From contig NC_049995.1 in assembly GCF_000003815.2 (NCBI RefSeq), positions 333,816 to 382,482 on the forward strand: 48,667 nucleotides of DNA, written 5' to 3'. This document shows, piece by piece, positions 32,396 to 43,600 of the stretch. The notes beneath the pieces were generated by a model, which was not told where the DNA came from, ran no database searches, and saw only the letters and a program-made list of their open reading frames with translations. Each line of letters opens with the position of its first letter. Position 1 is the stretch's first letter. Both the position numbers and the translations under genes were made by a program. The stretch comes from Branchiostoma floridae (taxonomy: Eukaryota; Chordata; Leptocardii; Amphioxiformes; Branchiostomatidae).

Positions 32396-32819
32396 TAGGA
32401 AAACATGCTTGGACGTCTTCATTTGCGTCTGGATTTAGACCACACATCACACGCACTGTGTGCTGATTATTTAAGTGTTTAGCTGAAAGGTTCCGACACC
32501 GCCCTAAAGCTACCCCCTCCCCCCGGAAATTTTTATATTTTACAGCATTTTGTATCCCTAGACTGTTAGGCCAAGTGAATTACAACTGTACAATGGGGTT
32601 TCGTGAAAGCAACTGTTACATAGCTTCTAACAACAATAACAGTAGACTAATTAGCAGCCGTGATGTCGACTTACTTAAATTCCGCTCCGCATATTACTTG
32701 TTTTTTTTTAAAACAAGTACGAAAATAAAGGAAAGGAACATGCCTTCAGCCTTCTACGTTAAGTTTCTTCTTCCTCGGTCAGAATTTACAGTTAATCGGT
32801 GACCGTAATAATTGCAACT

Positions 32820-32960
32820 CTGTACCTGTTTCAGACTGAGGTAGCAGACAGGCGTGGTGTACTTCTCACGACTGGGTGAACGAAAGCGCGCATGCGCCTC
32901 GCAGATGCCTAATTAGCGTCTGGATTCCAAGTACACGTCAACCGAAGCATGCGCAGTATG
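32820..32960 (+). promoter_or_regulatory. NRF1-site module, copy 4
   Basis: GCGCATGCGCC near 32888 and AGCATGCGCAG near 32947, counterpart of 16800-16945. Confidence 0.4.
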
Positions 32961-33372
32961 TTGATCACCTGAAAGACAAAACCGTACTTCTAAATGTCAG
33001 CAATATTCAAGTATTCAATGTATCTATGGAGAATTTCTTTTTCCCAGGATTATCTATTTGTTCATTAATAGATTTGAACTCCGGACCGGAACCTTGAACA
33101 CTCAGCTCGGATCTGGTGGTAAGATGACGTCATAGCTGTATGGCCGATCTGGTTGGCTGAATACTGGCTTTGCCGGCATGGCTTAATCTGGACCAACAGA
33201 AAATGATGTCTTAGTTTTCTTTTTATTGCTTATTCCTTTTAGATGTGAATAGTTCAGTTCAGTTCAAGGTGTGCCAGGCGAATCAGTAAAGCGTAGACTA
33301 ACCAGCAGAATTTGCAAATTTGTAGAAAAGAGAAAGAGACCAGACTACGCATATACATGAGACTTATTGCTG

Positions 33373-33597
33373 NNNNNNNNNNNNNNNNNNNNNNNNNNNN
33401 NNNNNNNNNNNNNNNNNNNNNNNNNNNNNNNNNNNNNNNNNNNNNNNNNNNNNNNNNNNNNNNNNNNNNNNNNNNNNNNNNNNNNNNNNNNNNNNNNNNN
33501 NNNNNNNNNNNNNNNNNNNNNNNNNNNNNNNNNNNNNNNNNNNNNNNNNNNNNNNNNNNNNNNNNNNNNNNNNNNNNNNNNNNNNNNNNNNNNNNNN
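33373..33597. other. assembly gap (225 N)
   Basis: Unknown bases. The first unit reads through the same place (about 17350-17565). Confidence 0.99.
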
Positions 33598-34810
33598 TTC
33601 CTGGTCATCATACAATAAGCATTACACACAAAATTTACATGCCTACTTATGTAATACTTTCTACAAACTGGCATTCTTTTTACTTTACTACTTGCTGAAT
33701 TGAGGAAAACGTTTCAACTGACATCTGAAAGAAATTTAATCTTAAAAAAGGTTCTTCAAAAATCTAAAATGCCATCAACTAAATTGATTTCATGCAGCTA
33801 GATTAGCAGAACGTCAGCTACATAGACATAAGACGAAGGTGATACGATTCCATCTTGTCAGTGTAAAACTGGTAAAAGTTCAGACATAAAAAGGGCAAGC
33901 AAAATCATGTATTCCATCATAGCATCCTTGTCAAGATGTTGTTCAGTTACGCCACGGATCGGAAGACTAAACAATTTACCAACTTAGTTTGTCTTCAACA
34001 ACGAAAACCGTTTTTGGTCTGATGACCTCTAAATGATATTTTTGCCAGAAGATGAAAAACGACTACAGAAATGTTTACCATCAAGTTTCTGGTAAATGAT
34101 AGCAGCGCATATTAACGGCTGCCTAGGGCACGTCTTTTGTCAATAAATAAGTTCTGGCAAGCCATCGCCGCAGAAACAGAAACACTTATAGTACGTCAAG
34201 TTAAATTCACTGTAATGGTGGGCATTGGAAAAAATTGTTACATATAATTGCGAATTGCAAAGAAAATACACAATGGCATTCAGGTCATTACGAAACAGGT
34301 AAGGGTAAAAAAATAAAGCCATTCAAGTTCTAATATATCTTATATAACGTTTAGAATAAATAAGTACAAAATATTCAATCCTTGCTTATTCCTTTTAGTG
34401 CACTTTAAATGTTTTGATTACGATTTCATTGAACCTGCTCACATGGGCTTCATAAACGTGTCGCATATCAGATTGACCGCAACAGAGAATTTGTCGAAAG
34501 TCCCAAGGTTAACAATGTTTCGTAATTTTTCCAGCCACAAGCAGGCACTGCCCAGTATAATATCCACTTTAAATACACAAAATAAGTAAAACGGATGTTA
34601 CTCATTCTGCAACTGCATGGCAATTAAATGTCATTCTCTGAGTACAGTAGCATTTATTGTAGTAGTATCGAAGTACTATTAGTAGTATTCTAATCCTCTA
34701 ACATTTCACAGCAAGCTTTAGTAATCTTTACAAAAGATTTCAATCAAACCACTGTTCTTAAGTCTAACAATATTTGAAATACCTTTGCTGTAAGTTGGAT
34801 GTACTTTATC
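33598..34810. other. end of B block 2, no gene seen
   Basis: Collinear with 17568-17967 and 18771-19410. No coding signal. Confidence 0.55.
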
Positions 34811-35100
34811 TTTAAGTCTTGACATAAAAACTTAACCACCAAACACCCGATCGCGAGTGGCGTCCGATCCAGCGTTTGGCCCAAGGCGTAAGTTTGGAAG
34901 CGCCACTGAAATATTTTAGATTTGATACAAAATTCATTTCGTGACTTTGTCAGCAAATTTCTGCTACACGCTCCCATAGTTTTTTTTTGGTACGGAAATT
35001 GGCACAACATTGTAAAAGTTACAAAGGAAAAGCGGTGTTGAGTCCGGCTGGGTCTAAATGGACCCATGCAAATGGTGCAGTTTTTTTCAACAAAGCTTTG
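34811..35100. repeat. repeat A, copy 3 of 3
   Basis: Same as 2371-2660, again directly after the B-block end. Collinearity with the other units stops shortly after AAAGCTTTGAGAT. Confidence 0.85.
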
Positions 35101-35109
35101 AGATCCACC

Positions 35110-35486
35110 CTTAAACTAATTATTGTATGACCATGAAATATTTAGGGAATGATGTATATGTTTAACAAACTTTTCATTAGAACTGTGTCTTACAAATGTA
35201 ATAGGACAAAGTTATGGTGTTTGTTTATCTAATGCGGGTGACAATTTTGGACTTTGACCAATGAAGTCATAAGATTAGTATAGATTATGATTATTGATCA
35301 AGAAAACTACATTGGTTTTATCAAAGTAATAAAACAAGTGTTCTTCAAATATAATGTATACATCATTCTCTGAAAGTGTGATGGTTATATGTTAAGTTAT
35401 TTAAAAGTTACAGGAGTTAGAAGAAGCGGACCTCGACCAACCCATGTCCCAGTTCCAGATTGACCAAAAAACCGGTCTGAAAAGGG
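35110..35486. mobile_element. decayed piggyBac-like MITE, right end
   Basis: Right end ACCGGTCTGAAAAGGG followed by TTAT, with GACCAAAAA just inside as in the complete copies. The left end could not be placed. Confidence 0.5.
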
Positions 35487-35897
35487 TTATTAAAAATGTG
35501 CATTTTTAAAGCATATTCACGTTAGAATCTAATGGCCGCGGCCACCAGAAAATGATAAATTACTCTAATCCATTGTAATTTTTCCTAACAATATTTTGTA
35601 ATAAGTTATTACTTATGGTAGCTTAAGCGTAAGCCACTCGGAGTTATGCGACATGAAACTTGATACAGACCTCAAACTCCCAATGGTAAAGTGTAAACTG
35701 GTGAGAAAAAATTTGGTCCTTCAGCTCTTTTGCATAGATTATGATTATAAGGTTGAAACAATGATTAAACATAGATCATGGATAATTATTCGGAATGGCA
35801 TTTTATAGAAATCATTTGAGGCCCATTTTGACCTCACTTGGTCATTTGAGTTGCGAATAAAGTCGGGTGTATGAGGATCTAGCACAGGATTTGATGA
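35487..35897. other. intergenic, nothing recognised
   Basis: AT-rich, no gene-like signal. The 5' truncation point of the following retroposon is somewhere near its end. Confidence 0.4.
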
Positions 35898-36581
35898 TGT
35901 TGTGTCCATGTATACTTGAGCCAGTACATTGAATACGTGCGAGTGTCCGAGTTAGCGCTGAACGGGATGACGAACTGGTTACCAACACGGGACAACTTAG
36001 CCCGCTGGGGAAAGCTGCTCTCAACGAAATGCCCACTATGTCAAGGCCATCAGACACTTCGCCATGTCCTCAATGCCTGTCCTGTGGCACTGACAGCCAG
36101 ATACACATGGCGACACAACAGTGTGCTTAAGGAACTGGTCACCACACTACAAGGATGGTACTCCCTGTCTGATCCGCCGGTTACCATACGGTGTGATCAG
36201 AGTCCTGAACACCTTGAGGGAGGGACGCACAGCACAATACCCCCGGACATTCTACTTATACCACTTGTACCTGACATTACTATACAAAACTCAGCTCAGC
36301 ATCACTTGACTCTTGTTGAATTGACTGTTCCTTTTGAACAAAATACCCAAGCAGCAGTAGACAGTAAAATGGCCAAGTATGAACACTTGAAGGAAGACAT
36401 ATACCTACATAGTAACTATAGTACAACTGTCGTCACTATAGAGGTGGGCAGTAGGGGGTGGGTCAATAGTGATAATGCTAGAAAGCTGAGATCGCTATGC
36501 CCTGCAGCTGTACGTAATAAGGACGCAGAGGTCAGAAAGCTAAAGCGACGTCTAGGTCAATGCGCTTTGTGTTCGTCCTAA
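35898..36581 (+). pseudogene. R2/NeSL-type retroposon, C-terminal restriction-like endonuclease
   Basis: An open frame from 35898 (after a TGA) to the TAA at 36579-36581 gives the last ~225 residues of a retroposon protein. It shows LPTRDNLARWG, a CCHC knuckle (CPLCQGHQTLRHVLNAC, spacing C-2-C-7-H-4-C), then RYTWRHNSVL, PPDILL and VELTVPFE. This order is that of the restriction-like endonuclease end of R2/NeSL-group elements, which nick target DNA for priming. The reverse transcriptase is absent, so the copy is 5' truncated and dead on arrival. The frame itself is uninterrupted, suggesting recent insertion. No usable ATG belongs to it. Confidence 0.8.
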
Positions 36582-36654
36582 GCAATATATTGTGCGAGAA
36601 ACACCCCTGTGTGGGAGTCCCCATCTGGGTTATTCTCTAGCAGATGACTTTTAA

Positions 36655-36716
36655 CTTGTTTAAGTGCAATATATCTTGCTTAAGTGCAATATATCTTGTT
36701 TAAGTGCAATATTCTT
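36655..36716 (+). repeat. three tandem ~20 bp repeats at the retroposon 3' end
   Basis: TGTTTAAGTGCAATATATCT occurs two and a half to three times in a row in the 3' untranslated part of the R2/NeSL-type element. Confidence 0.8.
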
Positions 36717-36924
36717 GTAAAAGATACAGTGTAATACACTCTAAGATTGCTATGTAAGGTTGTGCAATACTATATGTATCAAAAAGTCGGATGCACATCT
36801 GATGTTTTACCTTGCGCCCTCCAGAATTGTTATTATTCATACTACTTATTACAAGCCTGGGCCGCCTTAAGGCAACCGAGTAACCTAAGTGGACAGGAGC
36901 CGTTTGCCAGATTCCACTCCGTTA

Positions 36925-37267
36925 GGCCAAGTTGATTTGATTATATGAGGACATAATCTGATGACTTAAAACTGATGCGTGCGTGCAGGTAAAAAAACAA
37001 ACAAACAAGTTGGCTAAAATTGATAAGGAAAGTTGCACAATTACGCCAAACACAGAATCTGGTACGCCGATTTTTTTCATTTTATTTTGTATCCTTCTTC
37101 TTTGACCTTAAAATAAGCGTTAGCATTCTTTGACGTTATTATGACTTTTTCAATATTTTATTTTGCAATCTATGGCTCCTTTGGCCGCTTTGTATGATTT
37201 ACGGTTCGTTTCAAACCCTATTTAATGCGCACGTGTATGTCATCCATATTTTTATATCAACATGACC
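36925..37267. mobile_element. 343 bp Harbinger-type MITE
   Basis: Left end GGCCAAGTTGATTTGATTAT, right end on the other strand GGTCATGTTGAT. TTA on both sides (36922-36924, 37268-37270). The termini are those of the 4 kb element 11994-16021, so both probably used the same transposase. Confidence 0.8.
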
Positions 37268-37320
37268 TTAGAGCAAAATAAGATAGATGTTTAGCTACCT
37301 GACCTTTTATAGGCTCTTTC

Positions 37321-37545
37321 AACTAGGGACGGCTCCCTCGCCGCGCTCTCTCTTCGACCTAGCATTTGACGTATCGATCAACGAATTGTATAGAAAATAA
37401 CGAATCTTTTTTACTCTTTGTGTGCTTTGTTGTCTTGTCTGTCACAAGTTTACGTTTTATGTGATATACCCAGTGTGAAGCGAAGGTTACACATATCCAA
37501 TTTAGGTCGCAGTAAAACGCAGCGAAATCGCCGTCTAGTGGAAAG
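37321..37545. mobile_element. probable diverged MITE
   Basis: Left CTAGGGACGGC..TCGCCGCGC..CGACCTAG resembles the reverse complement of the right TAGGTCGCAGT..GCAGCGAAATCGCCGTCTAG. The arms are imperfect. Confidence 0.45.
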
Positions 37546-37559
37546 GGGACCTAAGTACT

Positions 37560-37565
37560 TTTATT
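37560..37565 (-). promoter_or_regulatory. poly(A) signal of the CTLD gene
   Basis: AATAAA on the minus strand about 117 bases after the stop codon at 37683. Confidence 0.5.
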
Positions 37566-37682
37566 TTTAATATCCGCAAACATTCCGGCCTGGCCCCTGT
37601 TTTTAACAAAACTGCATTCAGCGACCAGTACACATGCGAATCAATAGTACAAAGTTAGCTATGGACAGAATCAATTGTGTGT

Positions 37683-37824
37683 TTAACAATCGGGCGCTGC
37701 GGGGACTGCGTTCTTTGCGCAGATGTAGGAATTTGGCCCCGCATACAGCTCCCAGGGTCCTCTGCATTTTTGAACGTACCACAGCCAGTTTTTCCGCTTA
37801 TTGATGAACACACAGTTCCGGAAC
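37683..37824 (-). CDS. C-type lectin domain, last exon (C)
   Basis: Acceptor CTTCCAG (37825-37826 is the AG) is followed by 1 base completing the split codon, then FRNCVFINKRKNWLW, YVQKCRGPWELY and NSYICAKN, ending in TAA at 37683-37685. It supplies the last three domain cysteines (NC, QKC, YIC). The usual WND calcium/sugar motif is absent (WYVQKC stands there), so calcium-dependent sugar binding is unlikely. The phase joins exon B at 38423 exactly, giving NNE-FRNCV. Eleven residues follow the domain before the stop. Confidence 0.85.
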
Positions 37825-38422
37825 CTGGAAGATATAACGCGCATAGTCATTGTCTGAATGAAGCTTGAATTAATGTGCCGTGACAAATTGTATCATTTAT
37901 TGATGCGTGTGAATTTGTGTCTATATGTGTATGTGGACTTGGAAACCAGCAATTGAACAGTAATTGAATGTTCCGTTTTTGATTTGGGTATAACGAAATC
38001 AAGAAAACTTCACAAGAGGAATAAGACGTTTTTTCACTGTTTTCATTTTATACATCATACATACAAGAGAAGAAGGAAAGAAAAAGGGACATGTCAAGCT
38101 ACCCACGACAGGTTACTTGTCCGCCGAGCTCCCACCAACCCTATAGCTAGTATTGCGCTGAAAGGCTCTCTCACCAGGGGGACAAGTAGTACGAGCAATA
38201 GCCAAAGAAGTACCGGTACAAAAAGGGACAGTACACCAGCTAAAATCATTGGCCAAAGAAAGATAGACGAAGATGGAAAACTTATGTTGATGACATTGCT
38301 GTCCCTACAACCGGTGAGGCTAAGGGACCGGTAAGGTGAGGTGAGGATGCAACGTTTAACACGTGGGAGAGAGGGTCAAGCTTAGATGCTCACTTATGCT
38401 AGTTTAATGAATTGTTTCTTAC
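37825..38422. other. intron between CTLD exons B and C
   Basis: GT-AG ends on the minus strand. A 116-codon plus-strand frame (37984-38334) has no recognisable features and is not taken as a gene. Confidence 0.75.
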
Positions 38423-38563
38423 TCGTTGTTATGTTCGTGTGCACCTTCAGCCCAGGGTGCGTAGCCGGTTACATTAAAAGGTGTGCCGTCCTCCCACACG
38501 AACGTGCCTTCAGTGTCTTTATCCGTCAGGCCGATCCACACATCACGCTTTTTCCCAGTACGA
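38423..38563 (-). CDS. C-type lectin domain, middle exon (B)
   Basis: Read on the minus strand, acceptor CATAG, then RTGKKRDVWIGLTD, KDTEGTFVWEDGTPF and GYAPWAEGAHEHNN, then donor GTAAGA (GT at 38421-38422). WIGLTD, EGxFxWxDG and W-A-x-G-x..NN are the standard core of C-type lectin domains. The EPN or QPD sugar-binding triplet is missing (AHE). Split codons match exon A (AG|T) and exon C (GA|G). The exon was found by reading translations; no long open frame marks it. Confidence 0.87.
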
Positions 38564-38717
38564 CTATGATCCATGGTAAAAAAAATCATATGAAGATGTT
38601 ACTGTTAGAATCAACAAATTTCATAGATGACATTCAAAAGTATTAGTTAGGGTACCATCCGGGAGGTAGTTCGCTCCTATGTTAACTTATGCTACCAGCC
38701 GAACGACTAGACGTTAA

Positions 38718-39162
38718 AGGTGGATTCTCACTGCACTTGGGGCACCGGTGCGGCACTGCGGGGTTCGTAGATGACTCAACGAACATCAGAGATAAAGAAC
38801 GAATTTATTTAACACCAAGGACCCTCGTCCCCTTGCCTTCATGGTCAAGGTACTGACAAGGTTGCTCAGACCGAGATCACAACTTACTTCATCAATTCAA
38901 GCTCAGGATACTTAATGTGGTATCTCACTTGGGGCACCGGTGCGGCACTGTGGGGTTCGTTTACTGGACACTGAGGCACTGTTGTGTTATTCTGGCCGAT
39001 TGTCTATAATCTAGATATCGCGTAATTTGTAAAAGTATGACTAAGAAGAAAACAAAACAAACGCACAGAATGTACAGAAAATTTGTTTTTTATCTCTGAA
39101 ATTCGTTGAGTAATCGTTCGAACCCCGCGGTGCCGCATCGCTGCCCCAAGTGCAGTGACACT
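38718..39162. mobile_element. foldback MITE in the CTLD intron, ~445 bp
   Basis: Left CTCACTGCACTTGGGGCACC then GGTGCGGCACTGCGGGGTTCG is mirrored by CGAACCCCGCGGTGCCGCAT..CCAAGTGCAGTGAC at the right. A second internal copy of the left arm lies at about 38926-38960, suggesting a nested insertion. Related to 9517-9765. Confidence 0.8.
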
Positions 39163-39293
39163 AATTAACACTGTTTAAGAGAAGGGCACCAATTGAAACT
39201 GATTTTTCTTATCAGAAAAATCTGACAACTGGGCAACGACATTCCAGCGACAAGGTCGAGGCATGAGAGGAGGAAACTAGGTTTTTCTTTAAC

Positions 39294-39471
39294 CTGTTAA
39301 AGTCCGCGAGCATTCCAACTATCCACTCTGTGTCAGCCTTACTGCGGATGTTGAAGAGCTCCGCCCCCTCTGCAGCACAGGTGAGTTTTGCACCAGTGTA
39401 AGACTTCGTCGGCTTTTTAAAAAACTTTAGACACTTTTCACCGCGCCTCTGTGAGTATGACGATGGGCAGA
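39294..39471 (-). CDS. C-type lectin domain, first domain exon (A)
   Basis: Acceptor TTACAG (AG at 39472-39473), then CPSSYSQRRGEKCLKFF, SYTGAKLTCAAEGAELFNI and ADTEWIVGMLADFN, then donor GTTAAAG at 39292-39293. CP..Y...G.KC..F and C...GA.L..I are the opening of a long-form C-type lectin domain. With exons B and C the domain is about 140 residues (152 with the tail) and has all six cysteines (C0-C0', C1-C4, C2-C3 pattern). The exon begins with two bases of a split codon, so at least one upstream exon ending after one base exists. That exon was not found and may lie in the N gap. Confidence 0.85.
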
Positions 39472-39629
39472 CTGTAATGTCAATATAATTGTATTTAGGG
39501 GGAGAGTATTATTTAACACTTCATTCGTTAAGTCAATACATCCTGGAGGGTTAAGCTAGACTGCCATGTTTTTTTAATCATTTAATAAATCTGTCATCTC
39601 TTTCTATTTGCTACTAGTCACTAGATTTA

Positions 39630-39869
39630 AACACACACACATATGCACGCATACACGCACACACACACACACACATACGTATACACAAATATGCAAGAAT
39701 GCACGCACACACACATGCACACAAACACACACACACACAGGACTCACATATACACACACATACCCCCTCACACATACACACACATACCTAACATAAGCAT
39801 GCACGCCCATACCCGAAAACACACACACACATGCGAGCATGCACGCACACGCACATACACATACGCCCG
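39630..39869. repeat. CA-rich microsatellite
   Basis: Interrupted (CA)n with ATACACA and GCACGCA variants running into the assembly gap. The long frames here only translate the repeat. Confidence 0.95.
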
Positions 39870-40779
39870 NNNNNNNNNNNNNNNNNNNNNNNNNNNNNNN
39901 NNNNNNNNNNNNNNNNNNNNNNNNNNNNNNNNNNNNNNNNNNNNNNNNNNNNNNNNNNNNNNNNNNNNNNNNNNNNNNNNNNNNNNNNNNNNNNNNNNNN
40001 NNNNNNNNNNNNNNNNNNNNNNNNNNNNNNNNNNNNNNNNNNNNNNNNNNNNNNNNNNNNNNNNNNNNNNNNNNNNNNNNNNNNNNNNNNNNNNNNNNNN
40101 NNNNNNNNNNNNNNNNNNNNNNNNNNNNNNNNNNNNNNNNNNNNNNNNNNNNNNNNNNNNNNNNNNNNNNNNNNNNNNNNNNNNNNNNNNNNNNNNNNNN
40201 NNNNNNNNNNNNNNNNNNNNNNNNNNNNNNNNNNNNNNNNNNNNNNNNNNNNNNNNNNNNNNNNNNNNNNNNNNNNNNNNNNNNNNNNNNNNNNNNNNNN
40301 NNNNNNNNNNNNNNNNNNNNNNNNNNNNNNNNNNNNNNNNNNNNNNNNNNNNNNNNNNNNNNNNNNNNNNNNNNNNNNNNNNNNNNNNNNNNNNNNNNNN
40401 NNNNNNNNNNNNNNNNNNNNNNNNNNNNNNNNNNNNNNNNNNNNNNNNNNNNNNNNNNNNNNNNNNNNNNNNNNNNNNNNNNNNNNNNNNNNNNNNNNNN
40501 NNNNNNNNNNNNNNNNNNNNNNNNNNNNNNNNNNNNNNNNNNNNNNNNNNNNNNNNNNNNNNNNNNNNNNNNNNNNNNNNNNNNNNNNNNNNNNNNNNNN
40601 NNNNNNNNNNNNNNNNNNNNNNNNNNNNNNNNNNNNNNNNNNNNNNNNNNNNNNNNNNNNNNNNNNNNNNNNNNNNNNNNNNNNNNNNNNNNNNNNNNNN
40701 NNNNNNNNNNNNNNNNNNNNNNNNNNNNNNNNNNNNNNNNNNNNNNNNNNNNNNNNNNNNNNNNNNNNNNNNNNNNNNN
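39870..40779. other. assembly gap (910 N)
   Basis: Unknown bases. It may hide an exon joining the NIDO and CTLD parts and the left end of the following repeat. Confidence 0.99.
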
Positions 40780-41057
40780 CGATCTTTAAATCGGTAAGCT
40801 TTTTTGTTTTATGTTTCCTTTTTTCTATAAATCGGTACACAAGATAGCAAAAAGGCATTGTGAACTGAAGAAATAAAAGGGGAAATGAGGGAAAACTTAA
40901 CGCTTTACTTTTATTTGAATATATGTTAAGTGACATGTGTCTTTTTAAATTGTGAATTTGTAATTTGTATTTAGCGGTTATAGGTTTTGATTCTCATAAG
41001 TTAAATCTAAGAGATAAAATTCTTCCTGGAATTAATTATTTTTATATTTCAGCCATA
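40780..41057. other. intronic or intergenic, nothing recognised
   Basis: AT-rich with no exon-like signal on either strand. Confidence 0.4.
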
Positions 41058-41524
41058 CCATAGGTATTGTGAAATATATTGTATTCGTAATGTTTCTTCT
41101 TCTTTCTTTCTTTCTTTCTCCTGTCAAATCCTCAAATTGAATCAGCTCCGTCGTTCCTCAACCGAATGATCTGACATTTGGCACAAGGGCAAAGTGGGTC
41201 AATACCCTCAGGTGTTTTCTTTTTTTATTTTGTTCATATCTGACTCTAAAATGATTTTATTAAGTTTTAAAGGTCATGTTTTGACCAAAACGGTATATTT
41301 TGGCCCCCTGTACCCTGGTCTTACAATGGAATGTCCTGCAATTTGGTGTAGATAGGCATTAGATAGTTGGTAAAATGATCCAAGTAAAATTTTGGGCATA
41401 AAATACTTTAAAATGCTTAATGTTAGTACTTTTCTGAGGGGAAATTGGTTTTCTTTCGGCCTATACCCGTGAACTCAAGTGACCCACACACCTGCGGCAG
41501 CCTGGGCTTTAGCGAGTTAATTGA

Positions 41525-41610
41525 ATTTAAAGAGCCAGCCAATCAGCGCCGAGAAGGGCAAATGCTAATTAGTATTCATAAGCTGGCTTCCAATGCCGTA
41601 TATACAGACA
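41525..41610 (+). promoter_or_regulatory. promoter-like module C
   Basis: AGCCAATCAGCG, then AAATGCTAATTAGTATTCAT, then CCGTATATACAG. It carries an octamer-like ATGCTAAT. About 270 bp downstream AAAACGCGGGAAAA resembles an E2F site. Confidence 0.45.
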
Positions 41611-42164
41611 GAAAAACATGCATATTACAGCCTTAAAATAGCCATATGTCATCCTTTGCCCGGTTTAAAATTGTAGTTTCCGAGAATTTGGAGTTCAGAC
41701 AGGGTCATTTGAGCGGTCACGGACGGTACGCATGCATTGAACGTTAGAATACAAGTCTTTGTCGTTGAATTAACCAACATTCCGCATGGCAATTTCAATC
41801 ATTTTCGACTTTGGTAGGTTAGTTGACACAATCAAGTAAATGTTACTTGACGGAAAACGCGGGAAAACTGGCCAGTTTGAGTTAGTTTTTTTTTTCATAT
41901 CTGCCTCTAAAATAATTTTATTGAGGTTTAAAGGTCATGTTTTGACCAAAACGGTATATTTTGGCCCACTGTACCTGGTATTACAACGGAATGACCTGAA
42001 ATTTGGTGTAGATAAGCATTAGATAGTTGGTAAAATGATGAACTGCTTTTAAATGCTTAATTTCTGTACTTTTCTGGGGGGAAATTGGTTTTCTTTCGGC
42101 CTCCTCCCGTGATTTCCAGTGACCCCACACACCTGTGACAGCCTGGGCTTTAGCGAGTTAATCG

Positions 42165-42250
42165 AATTTAAAGAGCCAGCTAACCAGCGCCGAGAAAAGC
42201 GAATGCTAATTAATATTCATAAGCTGGCTTCCAATGCCGTATATACGGAC
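42165..42250 (+). promoter_or_regulatory. promoter-like module D
   Basis: GAATGCTAATTAATATTCAT and CCGTATATACGG as in module C, about 661 bp downstream. The CCAAT box is changed to CTAACCAG. The E2F-like AAAACGCGGGAAAA recurs at about 42530. Confidence 0.4.
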
Positions 42251-43319
42251 AGAAACACATGCATATTACAGCCTTACAGTGGCCATATGTCATCCTTTGC
42301 CCGGTTTAAAATTGTAGTTTGCGAGGATTTGGAGTTCAGACAGGATAATTCGAGCGGCAGCGGACGGTACGCATGCATTGAACGTTAGAATACAAGTCTT
42401 TGAATTGAATCTTTGTCGTTGAATTAACCAACATTCCTCATGGCGATGTCAATCATTTTTGACAGAGTTGACTTTGGTAGGGTTAGTCCTTGGGTTAGTT
42501 GAGGCAATCGAGAAACTGTTACTTGGCGGAAAACGCGGGAAAATTTGCCAGTTTGCGTTTAGTTTTGATACGTAGGTTTGACAGTGGCGAAAATGATTAT
42601 TTTCTCATCAATATTTCTCGTCATAATTATCTAAATCTAAACAATTGGCTTACATTTGCAATTTTTATATGAATAGAGATCAGTGGGTACTTAAATTATG
42701 TGTAACTTATTGCTCTTTGTCAATAGATCAGCATTTTTTCTATAGTGGCCATATGTCTATAGTGGCAACATTTCTCTCACTGTACTGGAAAGAAAAGTGA
42801 TATTTTTTTCCCGAGCAAATGTAGGTACTTCTAATTCACGAGGATCTTGTAACGGTGCTTAGACCTAGCAATTGTAGTGGAAATTGTTGAATGGCTTCAA
42901 TGGATTCTGAATGGAAGATGGGGTGTTTTTTTTTTTCACTTTCGAAAAATTGGAGCTGCCGCGATTCTAATATCCAATTCGTTATGAATAGGGGCTCCTG
43001 TGGAAGAGTATATTCTTCCACATCGGCCCGGGGCATATTGGGCAAGCTCCGTTATGACCTGGCATTAATTCACAATATCAGTTTCCTTTTGGGGATAAGT
43101 TACTGTTAAAATGTTCCATTTTTGCTCAGGGGTGACTTGGAACAGTCCAATGTTGCGTGGGAATGGTAATGGCTGAAATATGCTGTATTTGCACCCAAGC
43201 AAATGTCGGCATTTCTAGTTGTACTTATCGTCGTGTTGTTTATTTCTGTTGTTCATTTACCGTGTTAGTTTGCTCTGGTACATGTAAAGGTAAAAGGAGA
43301 AATATTTGAATCAAATGAC

Positions 43320-43600
43320 TTTAAGGTGTGACCCGACCGCACAGGGAACGGCCCCCTGGTCTGCTCTTTTCGATAGTGCAGTTAGTCTCCGAGGGATTAC
43401 TCTCCTCAAACACGGGGCCACAATTTTTCGGGACGGCCCTGGCCGAAGCTAGGTACTCAGCTGCACCTTGGGCTAGGTAAGGACAGGTGTATAAAGTCAA
43501 TTTCCTAAAGGCTCAACATCGGAAGCATATCCACGAATTCGAACCTGGGGACTCGGAGTTGTGGGCCCAACACCCTGCCGTTCCGCCACAAGACCCAAAG
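43320..43600 (-). mobile_element. tRNA-derived SINE, minus strand
   Basis: On the minus strand the A-box-like TGGCGGAACGGCAGG (about 43590-43574) and the B box GGTTCGAATTC (43545-43535) have tRNA spacing including a long variable-arm region. The body continues with CTGAGTACCTAGCTTCGGCC. It lies in an intron of the NIDO gene. Left limit approximate. Confidence 0.6.

Larger units (their letters stand above)
41058..43228. mobile_element. second copy of the interior of the 4 kb Harbinger-type element
   Basis: Starts GTGAAATATATTGTATTCGT as at 12490 and ends GCAAATGTCGGC[A/C]TTTCTAGTT as at about 15750. The terminal repeats of 11994-16021 are not seen at either side; the left one could be in the gap. 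It has one minisatellite-type phrase per ~660 bp unit instead of the 163 bp array. Confidence 0.75.

Noticed and set aside
37984-38334. 116-codon plus-strand frame
   Set aside because: Basic, low-complexity, no family features, inside the CTLD intron.
38386-38646. Plus-strand frame with a signal-like start
   Set aside because: It is the antisense of CTLD exon B, which has splice sites and domain motifs.
39643-40936. Very long frames across the gap
   Set aside because: Made of N and a CA repeat.
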